Part shown: piece by piece, positions 11,867 through 24,200 of the stretch | Layout: every line of letters begins with the position of its first letter | Numbering within the stretch: position 1 is the stretch's first letter | Assembly: GCF_945859705.1 (NCBI RefSeq) | Contig: NC_079137.1 | Span: 73,492,277-73,556,276 of the forward strand | DNA length: 64,000 nucleotides | Direction of reading: 5' to 3' | DNA from: Episyrphus balteatus | Taxonomy: Eukaryota > Arthropoda > Insecta > Diptera > Syrphidae | Notes under the pieces: generated by a model | Told to the model about the DNA's origin: nothing | Databases searched by the model: none | Seen by the model: only the letters and a program-made list of their open reading frames with translations | Position numbers and translations under genes: made by a program

Positions 11867-12445
11867 ATGTTGAAAAAAACTTGTGAATTTAGTAAAATAT
11901 CACAAAAAAATCCTATTGCAATTTTTTTATTATTGGCACTTGTTATACCACAATTCAACAATACCAATGCAGAAGCTGATGATGATAGCAGTTGTGTGGG
12001 CAGACCGAACGGATGGAAATATGAGGATCCACTAGATTGTCATGGTTTTTATGTTTGCCTTGAAGATAGAGCATTTCAGAGTTTTTGTGAACATTTTGAA
12101 AAATTTGATGAAGATACAAGAATGTGTGTTGTTGGTAAATGTCCACCTTGTAAGAAATGTAACACCGATTGTCCAGCACCATCACCAGCTCCTACAACAA
12201 CGCCAGAAACTCCGAGTACAACACCGACTCAACCGACTCCAGCACCTTTTGATCCTAGTAAAATGGATTGTCGTAATGAAAAACTTGGAAAGCTCTGGCA
12301 AAGTATCTCCCACTGCAGAGAATACTGGCAGTGCCGCAATAGACAAAAGGTTAGATTCAGTTGTCCTGTAGGTCAGTGGTTCGATGATCGGAAAAAAAAA
12401 TGTGACTTAAAAGAAAATGTTGATTGTCCAGCAAATGTTGATTGA
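11867..12445 (+). CDS. Secreted two-domain chitin-binding (CBM14/peritrophin-A) protein, copy 2
   Basis: 192 aa, tandem paralogue of the gene at 8650. Same layout: signal peptide (hydrophobic core AIFLLLALVIPQ), six-Cys CBM14 domain starting SSCVGRPNGW, CPPCKKC, a slightly longer Pro/Thr linker (extra APSPAPT), then a second six-Cys CBM14 domain (DCRNEKLG to NVDCPANVD). Differences cluster in domain 2 (LWQSISHCREYWQC versus LYRSLNNCRVYYQC), so the chitin-facing surface may have diverged. Aromatic residues in domain 2 are kept. Extracellular chitin-matrix role inferred from the family only. Start at the ATG that gives the signal peptide. Confidence 0.88.
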   Translation: MLKKTCEFSKISQKNPIAIFLLLALVIPQFNNTNAEADDDSSCVGRPNGWKYEDPLDCHGFYVCLEDRAFQSFCEHFEKFDEDTRMCVVGKCPPCKKCNTDCPAPSPAPTTTPETPSTTPTQPTPAPFDPSKMDCRNEKLGKLWQSISHCREYWQCRNRQKVRFSCPVGQWFDDRKKKCDLKENVDCPANVD

Positions 12446-12589
12446 TTTGTGTCAGTTAATTTCTTGAAATATGTAAATACAAATTACAAATATATATGTA
12501 CATTCTAAAGCTATGTTGTATTTTTTTCTGCAGTAAGCTAATCTTCTAAGTTAATCTTATCTGGTAATGTACTTAAGATAAGGTATATA

Positions 12590-13330
12590 AATATCAGCAG
12601 CATGTTGCTAGGAAACATGTCACTTGCAAAACAATTATAGTTTTAGTGACTTGTCATTTTTATCTGGTATAAAATTTGTCACTCAAAGACTTATGCAGCT
12701 TACCAACATGCAGTTAAACATGTAGATAGTAACATGTAGCCAGGTGATTATGTTGCTAAGAGGTATTTAGCTAAGACATGTAGGTAATTAAAATTTAAGT
12801 GACATGAAGTATGGCCGTGTTTTGTTAAGAAAAAAAGAAATGAGCAACATGTTGCTAGATAAAATGCAGCTATTTTACATGTATCTAAAATTAAGTAACA
12901 TGTAGTGATATGTATGTAGCTACGGACCAGAAAGCATGGTGACATATTTCTAGAAATTCAGGAAGTTGAAAGGTTTCAAGTGAACCTCCACCTAGACAAT
13001 ATTTAGAAAGGCAACATGTTGCTGTGAAGGAGACTAACATTAAATTAGGCAACTTATAATTAAGCAACATGAGGCTAATCAGCATGTAAATACATGATAC
13101 GCGTATCTAAATATTTGTGATAAGATAATTTTTTTTGTATTGGCAACATGTATCCAGGTCGAAGGTCTCAAGGAACATGTTGCTCTACCAATACAGCATT
13201 TTAAATGGCAACATGTTATTAAGAAATATAAAATTAAGTTGATATGAAATTATGCAACATGTTACTAGGCAACAAGAGACACATAATCTGGCAATATTGT
13301 AGCTGGGTAATATGCATTTTGGTGAATTGT
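12590..13330. repeat. Degenerate array of ACATGT / CAACATGTTGC motifs
   Basis: About 740 bp in which the palindromic GCAACATGTTGC and shorter ACATGTAG/ACATGTTA variants recur more than a dozen times at irregular 30-90 bp spacing, often followed by CTAG. No ORF survives. It may be a decayed minisatellite or a cluster of palindromic protein-binding sites. Confidence 0.5.
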
Positions 13331-13860
13331 AGCTATTGAAGAAAGGTGAATCATCTCCTAAGCTTACATTTTATCAAAAACGCAATTTCAGTTTTGCCAG
13401 GTCTTACCTCCCGTCTTCTTTTAGGAGTTTCAGTGATCTCAAAAATATTGACTTTAGGAACATTTCGAATGACATCCTATAGTTGGAAACGTTAATTATA
13501 CTTGGTAAACTTGTTAAGCACCAACTTGTCTGGCTTTTTATGAATGAGGATCCCCACTAACAAAACATTTTAAGTTCATTCTTATGCAAATCTCAGCCAA
13601 AAAAGTACTTAATTCCTTTTGTAACCAGAGGTTTTCAAACAAATCTTTCCAGACACAACAAAAAAAGTGAATCATGAAAATATTTGTTTTTTTTTTTATT
13701 TTTTTTAAAATTGTTTCGAGGATGCCGCATCAAATAAAACAGCCAGCCAAGCAAACACGTTAACGTGGGCCAATCATCATCATTTTCATCATCATCATCA
13801 TCAAGGACGATTGTTAACATCGCCGACAGGAGTTCCAAAAAGTGCAGATACGTATGGGTT
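13331..13860. other. Spacer with TCATCA microsatellite
   Basis: No gene seen. A CAT/TCA trinucleotide run lies at about 13776-13803. GC content rises from about 13750 towards the candidate exon at 14293. Confidence 0.4.
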
Positions 13861-14292
13861 TTGTTTTCTTTTTTTTTTTTGCTGTGTCACATGATGTTTA
13901 TACTCTGCTGCGCGTCCTTGTGGTTTTTTTAGTCGAGACACATAAGTTAACGTAGGTTATCGGGTATCTTTACAAAAGAAGGACATTCCAATCGTTGGCG
14001 TTGGTTGTTCGGTTCGTGTGTTGTGTGTGGCTCTGTTGTGTCATCTTCATTTTAATCATTCTACACATCCCTCGAGGGAAGAAATAGCAAGAACCTAATC
14101 GCATTCCATATGGAATCAATTTTTGTTGACACAGAGTGGAAATTCCATTTGATTGGAGTTGCGAAAATTGAATATGATTTTAATTTTTGATGAATTATTC
14201 AAAAATTCTATCCATTCGATGTATGGTAACTGTATGCTTCTAGCTTTATCACTTTAAATGGAATTGGAACGAAATAGAAAAAAAGAGTTAAA

Positions 14293-14353
14293 ATGGATGC
14301 GGAGAAGGTGAAATATGAAATTCGCTTGGGATTGGGCAATGCAAATGAATTGG
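14293..14353 (+). CDS. Candidate first coding exon (partial gene)
   Basis: ATG in a fair context (GTTAAAATGG) opens 20 codons, MDAEKVKYEIRLGLGNANEL, and runs into a strong donor (TTGG|GTAAGG) in phase 1. The preceding ~400 bp are more GC-rich and TGTG-rich than the surroundings, as expected of a 5' UTR or promoter. I do not recognise the peptide. The next exon is not identified. The only clearly coding plus-strand phase-1-compatible acceptor region I see is far away at 49515 or 49530 (TAB2-like exon), so a very long intron is possible but unproven. Confidence 0.4.
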
Positions 14354-17300
14354 GTAAGGATTTTTTTCCAAAGAAAGCTCAAGGTTTTTTTTTTGTTGGT
14401 ATTTTTCGCATGAATGAAATTCAAACTTTTATAGTTGCTAACTGGATTTAGCTTTCAAAAAACGCGATTTGAAGTTTTGAAATTTGGGATTTGAAAGGTT
14501 TGCGAAAGAATAATGTGAAATGGTATTACCAGAAGGTAGGAATAGTTAATCCCTATTCCTATAACAAACAATATACCTATTAAAAATCAAATTCTGGTAT
14601 TTGGCAAAATAAATCGTTCAATATGGATACACATCATGATGAATAATTTCAGCCAGCATCCATGAACAAAAGAACAAAACAATATCCAAGAATATCAATA
14701 AGGGCAATAGTATGTACAATGTACATTGAAAAAAAAAAAATGTTGAAAGGAAACTTCGGAACAAAACGCTAGTAGCAACATCCTATTCCATGGAACGCCC
14801 TTCCGCGAAAATAAGTTTCGCGATCGCTTAGCTATAAGCTTCATAGTAGTAGTCAACGTAAACCTTCTGCCAAATAAAGGCTTACTCCCATGAAGGGGGT
14901 TTTTAAGAGCGGGTGTTTATCTACGTTCTTAAGGGCCTTTCTATATGCATATCTAAACACGAGCTTAAACCCTTTTTAGGTGTGTTTTACCTTTACTAGG
15001 CTCAATTTGGCGAATTTTTATGTGTTACAAGTTTTAACGTATTTTTTAGACATGTCTTTCGAAAGGTTAAAATAGTGTATTTTGAACACATGTTTTGGTT
15101 CATTTAAAGGTAGGTACCTACTTTTTTAATATTCCCAAAATTTCTGATAGACTAGATATTCACTTGTGTGGGAAATAAGTCCATATATCAATATCCTTAA
15201 TTCTTGAGCAGTGACTTTTCAAAAGAGGATAAATTCACTTTTCCCATTTTCAAAGTAAGTACCTATGCAGTTTTGTTCTCTACAGAGTTTGATTTAATCA
15301 GACGGGCTCAACCGGCGAAAACTGAAAAACTCATGAAAAATCAAACTAATTTTGATGAATTCAAACTTTTTTTTAAAACTGTTTTTAAAAAAATTTTTCA
15401 AAACACAAAATGAAGCTTAAAACGGTCTCCGAACTTTAAAAAACTGTGAAAAAATGTTGTACTTTGAGATTCGGCCCATAAAATCTACACCCAATTTGGT
15501 GTTTGAGCATAATAAAAAAATATTTTCAAAAAAAACAAGTACTCCTCTGTTTATAACAGTAAAAAACATCTGAAATTGACCGAAAAATGACTGAGTAAAA
15601 AATCGTGGAAATCTGAAAACATTGAAAAACGGTTTTTTGACGATAACTTGAAATTTTGAGGGTCTACGAAAAATTTCAAGTGCTGAAATATGATGTACTC
15701 AGTAATACCAACAATCTCTGCTAGGCCATTTCCAAAGTAATTGACATGATTTTTATTTTGTAACACAGTGTTATGGTTCGAACAGAAATTCTATGGACTT
15801 TTGGCCATGTATTGCTAACTAACCACCCAAAATTCACAATACTGCTGAACATTCATTTTCAAATTGCTTCGCTCTCTGAAATAATTGTACAAATAAAATG
15901 CACGACTGGGTAGCACGTACTTGCTCTTGCTGTTCAAAGCACTTTTATGTTAGTTTACTTGTAAATTTTGAAAGCACAGACGCACGGAAGGAATTGCGAA
16001 ATCCACACTATGGGACTGCTCCAACAGCGTAATGTTGGTTTTGATAAAAACCTCAATTTTTTTTCGATACGAAACCAATACTTTCCGTATACAGTAAGTA
16101 AAAAAGAAGACAAGTACAAATTTTCAAAAATTAAAAACGCCTACTATCTCTAAATTTTTGAAAACGTAAATAGATAATGTAATTTTTTTTAATTTTTGAG
16201 GAAAAAAATAATTTTCAAAATTTAGGAAGAGTTTTCAAAAATTATTTCATTTAGCTTTAAAAAACGAAACCCGTCAGTTTTTCGAAAAATTTTAATAAGC
16301 TAAAAAAACTGACTCCAACTCTAGAAATTTGCTCTCAAATAATTCGCTGATGCTTCTAAATTGCTGGAAAAAAAAAACATTAATTTAAAAGCCATTAAAC
16401 ATTTTCATAGGCTTTCTTTCACTCATCATACAAAAACAATAAATATTTTTTTATTCGTCTGTATCATCAAGCTCATTTACAATTTAACAAATCATTTTTC
16501 TTCAAGGTTTAATAATTTTCATTTTGATTTCTCTACCAGGTATTTAGATAATATTATTCTATCTTGCCTTTCATTTACATAATTCGTCTAAAAATTTGCT
16601 TAATATCCTTCTTAAAACAATTCTATCTTATAATCTTAAAATACTTACACAAAACAGGCACTTAGAAACTTATGCAAAACGAATATCTTACAAAAATGAT
16701 TTATATTCTTTCTTCTTTTTTGCATTTTCTTTACCAACTTGACTTTGGTATAGAATATTCATTTGCATACAAAAAAAAAATTAAAAAAAAACCATTCTAC
16801 TCTTGGGGGTCCTACTTCAATTTTGATTTATATATTATCTGAGCTTGTTAAGTTATGTATAATATAGCCTAGAATATCTGTTATTATTCATCACAGTTCC
16901 CCCATTGGCAAGGACAATGAATATAGAAAATTTGTAGGTAATTTTTTTTTATTACCTCCCTAAGGGCATCTGGGAGGATGAAAAATAACGTGTGGTAGGC
17001 GGCGCAGAGTGCTATTTGATTTTTATCACTTAACGTTAAAATGTGTAAATATGCTTTTGTGGTAGGTGGTAGATACCAATATTTTTGATTTCATCTTGTT
17101 CTTTTTTTGTGAGCCAAGATAATGACTAAAAATTTGAATAAAGTCCGCCTATCAACAAAATGTGGAACAAAATTTTACCGTGGGGAGAAATTGGGAATAA
17201 TTTAATAATGAAATTCGTTTTTCAATTTTTCCACTTCATCGAATTTTTACCAAATTTATCGCTTGATTAACGATACTCCCTCTCTTCTATTTAATTAAAC

Positions 17301-17587
17301 AAAAAAGTGCTTTTAAAATTTTGAGATGGAGTTTCTTATGGAAAAGTTTTTTTTTTCGTTTCTATACAAACCATTACCTGTTTTAAGACAAAAAATTAAA
17401 GACTATTATAAGTATGGGAGACAGAGTACCTTTTTTTAAGTCTAAGAAATATTTACATGGGTAAATGTCTAGTAGTTAAGCTTGAGTAAGCTGTGAAACT
17501 CAATTGAAATTAAAATATAAAAAATGTTTTTAAAAAATTAACATTAAAATTAAATTAACAAAGCAAGCAACTGCATTTGTTTAATTG
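14354..17587. other. Intron or intergenic, no gene seen
   Basis: AT-rich. At 15892-15928 it carries a reverse copy of the text at 3702-3739 (ATGCACGACTGGGT core), a dispersed repeat. The open stretches here are short and low in complexity. Confidence 0.4.
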
Positions 17588-18635
17588 CTGTTGAAATTGG
17601 TATATTCCAAACAAAAGTGCAAAATTTGACACGAAACTGATAAATCCCCTCGAAAATTGATAGATTGTAAACAAAACTGGTAGTTCGGAGCCGAAACTGA
17701 TGAGTTTCAGCAAAAACTTTTAAATTTCAACCGAAATTTATAAGTCACTCTCGCTGGCTACACTGATAAAACGCTTCCGAAACTGATAAAAATTGCAGTG
17801 AAAGCAGGTAAATCACTTCTGAAATCGTTAATTTGTGACCGAAACTGGTAAATTACAACCAAAAATTTTAAATTGCAACCGAAATTAATAAATCGCTACC
17901 GATACTGATCAAAATCGCAGTCAAAACTGTTAAATCGCTGCCGAAACAGATACAAATTGCATTGAAAGCTGAAAAATCGCTGCGGAAATTGTTAAGTTTT
18001 AATCAAAACTGGTAAATCACAGCCAAAACTTTTAAATTGCAAACGAAATTGATAAATCGCTTCCAAAACTGACAAAAATCGCAATCAAAACTTATAAATC
18101 GCTGCCAAAACTGATAAAAATTGTAATCAAAGCTAGAAAATAGCTGTCGAAATTGTTTAGTTGTAAAAAAAACTGGTAGATCACAGCTAAAAAAAACGAA
18201 ATTGATAAATCGCTGCCGAAACTGACAAAAATCGCAGTCAAAACTGGTAAATCGTTACTGAAATTAGTAAAAATTTCAGTCAAAATTGTAAATCGCTCCG
18301 AAACTGTTTTGTTGTAACCGAAACTGGTAAATCATAGCCAAAACTTTTAAATTGCAAGCGAAATTGATTAATCGTTTCCCAATTTAACAAAAATCGCAAT
18401 CAAAACTGGAAAAACGCTGCCGAAACTGATAAAAATTGCAGTGAAAGCTTAATAATCGCTGCTGAAACTGATGAAAATGGTTTAAAGTTGAAAAATCGCT
18501 GCCAAAACTGTTAATTTGTATCCGAAATTTGTAATTCACAGCCAAAACTTTTAAATTGCAACCGAAATTGATAAATCGCTACCGAAACTGACAAAAATCG
18601 TAGTCAAAGCTGGTAAATCGCAGCCGAAACTGCTA
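17588..18635. repeat. Satellite-like array with ~20-bp base unit and ~164-bp higher-order repeat
   Basis: The base unit resembles GCCGAAACTGGTAAATC with many variants. A longer block (CAGCCAAAACTTTTAAATTGC, then CGAAATTGATAAATCGC) recurs near 17850, 18014, 18178, 18329 and 18533, that is at spacings of about 164, 164, 151 and 204 bp. No reading frame is kept. This is a diverged higher-order tandem repeat about 1 kb long. Confidence 0.7.
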
Positions 18636-18639
18636 AAAT

Positions 18640-21600
18640 AAATGGAACTCAACTATGGATTCGTTTAAAATCAAAATATTTTATTCAGAACATTTGGAAA
18701 GGAGCTTTTAACTATAAAAAAAATGCTTCTGAATTAAAAAAAAAACTCCTAGATCTAATTTATATTTCCGTCAAGGCAACTGAAAAAAACCGTGTCTGCG
18801 GAAGAAAGAAAATATTATTTTTTCAAATTTCATTGTAGTTCCATTCGTTTAAAAATGTTTGTTAATTTCCTTCGAAGAAAAAAAAATCCATTAAAACGCA
18901 CAAAGAAATAAAACGCTACATGAAACATTTAACTTAACTTCTCTCTCGCACATTTATATGCATAAGTAATTGGATAAACTTTGTCTTCTTTTATTTCTCG
19001 TTGAAAAAAAAAATCCTTTTTTGTTCTTCCAAACGAAAAAATACACCTGCTGCAATTCTTTTAAAACAAAAGTCTCTCTTTTAAATTTTTTTTTTGTTCC
19101 CAGCAAAAATAAATCCATTTGCACTTTTAATTTGTGTTTTATTTTTAAAGCTTTGCCTTTAAAGGTTTATTTTGTTTTTCTGCCCCAATGAGTTGTAGAT
19201 TATATAGTCTGCTTGTGTGGTACGTGACTAGGTATCCTTTCTTCTTCTTATTGCAGTGAAAAGCGCTTCCATGGACATGGACAATTTACAAAGAACAACA
19301 ACAAATAATGCATAAAGCATTGTGTTAGCGCTAATGTCTGACATTCTATCTACAAACTAGCACATACAACACACAAGGATTAAATAAAAAAGTCTTGTGA
19401 AGGTGTTGTACTTTATAAAACTACTAGTACGTGATCTGCGTGTCATTGGGCTACTTAGTTTATAAAAGGCACCAATTTAATGGTGAGTACTTGTATAGTT
19501 TTAATGGGAAGTTCTATAGAATGTTTCTAAACTTTAACTGATGATGGCCTCATTTGTAACATCATTTAAAGTTAATTCATGAGAAAAAAGAGGTCGGTGT
19601 ATTTATCTGATTTTATTTTAATTATTTTTTGTATAAAACTTTGGAAGGAATAAGATTTGGCTATTTTAGAAAGCTTGAATAAAGAAATTTACATTTTGGT
19701 CCTTTGAGCTGGAAAAATTGGGTAAACGTTTTGCTGTTGATTCAGTTTATTTTCCAGCTCCTAATTATTCTATAGAATTTCTGGAATTGCTATGTCCTTT
19801 CCTTAGAGCAATTTAGTTTTCTTTAATCCTTTAAATCCTTATTTCCATAAATTTCAGTCCAATTTTATCATAAAGAACTGCATAGATTTTGCATTTTTTT
19901 TTCTCATAAATTTTTCCACAAAAGAATTAGATTTTTTTCAGACCATGTGTTCTGCACCAATTAGATAAAAAAAATTATACAGGGAGTTTGTTCAGACAAG
20001 CTAAAATAGTGTTGTCCTTGGTTGGAAAAGAATAAACAAATACACACAAATAAACTGATCAGGGCCACTTTTTTTAGCGGCCACCACCACAAATAAATGC
20101 TTTTGTGGCTTGGATTTTAAATCCTGCTCCTATCTTGTACATTCATGAGAAAAATATTACCCTGTCCAGTGTTCATTTGAAATAAATTGGTGGCTTTGGT
20201 GTTCCTGGAATGTTCAATAAAAAGAAAAGTAAGGAAAAAAAGAAATGATAAACATAAAAACAGCACAAATTTCTGTAAAAAAAAAAATATACAACAACAC
20301 AATTAAATTTGTTCATCCTTTAAAGTTCCAACATAGAAAAAAAAAACTGAAAATTTACTTGAAAAAATGTTAAATTTCTTTTTAAAGTCAGAAAATTGTC
20401 TTTAAATTTTTTGTATGTCTTTGTTTTATTGAACTTTCCAAAACTCTAAGAAATATGCTACATTGAGGGATTTTTGAGTCGTTAGGTATATTTACTTTGT
20501 AACAGCCAAACCTTATTTCGAGGAATTATCTGACATCATAATTGAAGAAATAAATGTAGCTGTAAAAATTTCAAGGAAAATAGATTGTTTCAAATGAAGG
20601 AGCCTCTGAGTTCTGAAAAAAAGGGTGAGACAACGGGTCTAGACTAGGTGGCTTACGTTTCTCATCTCCAAAATCTTCTCCAGTGATCAAATTTTTGATC
20701 AGTGGAATAAAAATTAAATTCTCCCAGCGTTACTGCGATTACAACCATTTTTTATCAAACTTTAAAGTGCTTCATTAAAAAAAGGTTACGTATACACCAC
20801 AGTGACCACTTTTTCTAATACAGTCCAAATACTGAAACATTTATTGCTAATTCAATTGCTTTAAAAATGACTACATAATTTACTCTGATTTAGTTTTTTA
20901 CGACCGAAATTCAATTTTTGATAGCATAGTTTTGAAAGATAAAATTAACTCGAAAAAGGTCATTTATAAATAAAGTCACAAATTCATCAAAACAAGAAGG
21001 TGTGCATTTGGGTTAAATTTTCAAACACAAAACAATAAAGATTTATTAGAAATAAAAACAGAATTAATTAGATGCTTAAATTTAATGAGACACACACATT
21101 AATTATTTAAAAAGGTTAATTAATCCTTTTTTGGTTGTGTTAATTGAGAAAGCCAATTAATTACAGAATTAAATCAAACACATAAAGGCCCAATTAAGTA
21201 CAGAAAATAAAAACGAAATCCAACATTCTTTTTAGCTTAACTAACCATACCCCCCAATATGACATCTAAAAAATGTCAGATTCGGAAAAGCAAAACTCCA
21301 TCATCCTTAAATACATTTTTCAATCACCCAAATCCTGTGTGATTTTTTTTTTTTGTATTTTATTGCAAACCCAAAACAACCTTTTGGACCACATACCATC
21401 CATCACTTCAACCGCACAAACAATGAACATGAACGTACTTCCCCTCATATCCCCACAACTTTCTATCAACAGAAAAAAAAGGACATATCTTGGCAACTGG
21501 CACTGGCAGGCTAATGACATCAACAGTCCCATTGTATACATACACACACAGTAACTCTTACACTTCAATCAATGTGTATGTCCCTATTTTGCTCTATTTT

Positions 21601-22091
21601 TTGGTTAAATTGGTTTTATGGGTTCAAACTGCCTGACAGACATTGTTGTCCTTTTTTTTTTTGCTGTGTGTTTTGTGTTGTTACTCTCTCTTTTTGGAGA
21701 TCATCCAGTTATACAAATGTTCAAAACGACTAAAGTGTCCTCAGGTTTTTTGCCGTTAAATCTCTCGTCCCCATATTTTTGTTATGGCAAGGACAAACGC
21801 CATTTGGGAATCGTAAATGACTTGGAAAAAGTGAATGTGTGTTTGGGGAGGAGGGAATATTTATCAACTTCAGTTTTTTTTTTTAAGTTTGCTTCTGTCT
21901 TTTTCGTTTCTATTTTTATTTTTTTGAATTGTCAGAAGAACATGTGTTCAAAATCACTTGTGATTTATCTTGTTAAAAAATATTTATCAATTCAATCGGG
22001 AATATACAAAATTTTACTTTGAATTGTAAAATTATGCAAAAAAAAAGGACCTTTTGACATATCTACTTTATTTTATTAGAAGTCAATCAGA
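18640..22091. other. Intergenic or intronic, no gene seen
   Basis: AT-rich. It holds one copy of a dispersed CATACACCACAGTGACC-type motif (20785-20807; others near 33155 and 58282). A 134-codon open stretch at 21618-22022 is hydrophobic low-complexity sequence without homology I recognise, and I do not call it a gene. Confidence 0.4.
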
Positions 22092-22114
22092 CCCAAGTAA
22101 CAATTTCAAACCTC

Positions 22115-23345
22115 GGTTACAAAATAACCAAAGTTATAAAATAACTGCAAATAACCGCGGTCAAAAAGCGGCTATAAACGGGTTGTTAAAAGTCTGTGGT
22201 TAATTTTAGGTTAGAAAAAAAACCCAGTATTTTCGAAGGTTTGTTTTGGGTTAAAATTATACGTAAAATAAACTTTTTAGTCATAAATTAGTTTAAAAAA
22301 TTCCATTTTTAAACTAAGGAAATATTTTGGCTATTTATTTACTTTTATTAAACCCAGGTTACATTCTTGTTATTTTTTCAACCCAATTTTTTTGGTTAAA
22401 TTATAACCTCAGTTTGAAGTTGGTTTTAAAATAACCAAATTTCTTCAAAAGTTTCGGAAAAGTATTTAAATAACTCGTTTTTGACACAAAGTCATAAATA
22501 AGTTTTTAAATAACTTCTAGTTTTGTGTTTTAAGGGTTAAAAAATAACCAAATTTTGGCTCCAAGTTTGAAGTAAGTATTTTAATAACTTTTTTTTTCGC
22601 ACAAAAAGTTTTTTTTTAAGTTAGAATTTAACCAAATCTGATCCCAAAGTTTTAAGTAAGTATTTTAATAACTCTTTTTTTACCCAAAAAGTTATTTATA
22701 GGTTATAAATTAACCAAATTTTATCTATAGTTTGAAACGAGTTTTTAAATTACTCACTTTAAGATGGAAGTTGTTTATTGGTTTAAAATTAACCCATTAT
22801 AGAACCTAAGTTTAAGGTGAGTTTCTAATTAACTTCTTTATTTTTGTCTTTTATGGGCTAAAAAATAACCAAATTTTCATTACAAGTTTCAAGTAAGTAT
22901 TTAAATAACTCCTTTTTTACACAAAAAGCTATTTATAGACTAGAAATTAACCAAATTTGACCTTAAGTTTGAAACGAGATTTTAAATTACTGACTTTTTA
23001 CCATTAAAGTTGTTTATTGGTTTAAAATTAACCCATTATAAATCTTAAGTTCAAGGTGAGTTTCTAATTAACTTCTTTATTTTTGTCTTTTATGGGCTAA
23101 AAAATAACCAAATTTTCATTACAAGTTTCAAGTAAGTATTTAAATAACTCCTTTTTTACGCAAAAAGCTATTTATAGACTAGAAATTAACCAAATTTGAC
23201 CTTAAGTTTGAAACGAGATTTTAAATTACTGACTTTTTACAATGAAAGTTGTTTATTGGTTTAAAATTAATCCATTATAAATCCTAAGCTTAAAGTAAGA
23301 TTTTAAATAACTACTATAAGTACGTATAAGTTTTTAATCAACTCG
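22115..23345. repeat. 5' subterminal repeats of the transposon
   Basis: Variants of AAAATAACCAAATTT, then AAGTTT, AAGTAAGTATTTAAATAACT and a T run recur every ~100-120 bp. A ~239-bp block is duplicated almost exactly (about 22801-23039 and 23040-23278). Such arrays are typical transposase-binding subterminal repeats. Confidence 0.65.
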
Positions 23346-23404
23346 TTATTTACCTTTTAACAACCCTGGCAATTTTTCAACTAAGTTCCAACCCAATTTC
23401 AACT

Positions 23405-23603
23405 AACCAACAACTCTCCACACATACACATTCACCATACTCGAGCGTCGCGCGTCGCCCATCATATTTTTGTCTCTCATTTTTCTCAGATCTCTCAGTA
23501 TTCTTTTGTGGCTGGTGGTAGCAAGTTATTGTGCGAGAAAGTTTTTGTGAAAAAATATAAATTAAATAAAAAAAAATATCTGTCTGTGAAAAATTATTAA
23601 GAG
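23405..23603 (+). promoter_or_regulatory. Probable promoter and 5' leader exon of the transposon genes
   Basis: A GC-richer patch (GAGCGTCGCGCGTCGCC near 23442) is followed by about 150 bp ending in a perfect donor AGAG|GTAAGT at 23604. It lies outside the repeat arrays and upstream of both genes. Inferred to be an untranslated first exon that splices to an acceptor near 24264 (TTATTCCAAG) for the transposase, or to 26321 for the DUF4806 gene. Confidence 0.4.
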
Positions 23604-23662
23604 GTAAGTTATTTGTTTATAATTTATTTTAAATATTGTTATTTGTTTATAATTTATTTTAA

Positions 23663-23882
23663 CCCTTTGCTTCCTAGTGGTTTCAGCATGATACCACCTA
23701 TTAATTACTTTGTTAGTTTTTTTTACTACAAAATGGACTTTTCCTTTTGTACTCTCAGCTCAAAACATTCCTTATACAATGTTATTACTAGTACAATCAT
23801 TATTTTTTTCATTTTAGTGTGTTGTTAGAAAATATCAAAACTTTTTTTCAAGATATTTGTATTTTTTTCCGGGAGCGAAGGG
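23663..23882. mobile_element. piggyBac-type MITE nested in the transposon
   Basis: 220 bp with ends CCCTTTGCTTCC and, in reverse complement of the right end, CCCTTCGCTCCC, flanked by TTAA on both sides (23659-23662 and 23883-23886). The uninterrupted flank is visible nearby: the text at 23622-23637 reads TTTATTTTAAATATTG, matching the joined flanks. A sibling with related ends lies at 56924-57164. Confidence 0.75.
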
Positions 23883-23904
23883 TTAAATATTAAATATTGT
23901 TTAA

Positions 23905-24200
23905 TAAATAACTTCAGAGTATAAAAAATAACTTCTGAGTTTGAAAAATATCTTCTGAGTTTGGAAAATAACTTCTGAGTTTGAAAAATATCTTTTGAGT
24001 TTGGAAAATAACTTCTGAGTTTGAAAAATATCTTCTGAGTTTAGAAAATAACTTCTGAGTTTGAAAAATATCTTCTGAGTTTAGAAAATAACTTCTGAGT
24101 TTGAAAAATATCTTCTGAGTTTAGAAAATAACTTCTGAGTTTGAAAAATATCTTCTGAGTTTGGAAAATAACTTCTGAGTTTGAAAAATAACTTGAGAGT
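23905..24200. repeat. 40-bp tandem repeat array
   Basis: Alternating 20-mers AATAACTTCTGAGTTTGAAA and AATATCTTCTGAGTTTGGAA repeat about seven times with very few changes. The minus strand is open through it but encodes only the repeat. It lies in the presumed leader intron just before the transposase. Confidence 0.85.

Noticed and set aside
21618..22022. 134-codon plus-strand open stretch, hydrophobic
   Set aside because: Composed of T-run-driven Phe/Val/Leu segments, no recognisable family, no flanking splice or promoter evidence.
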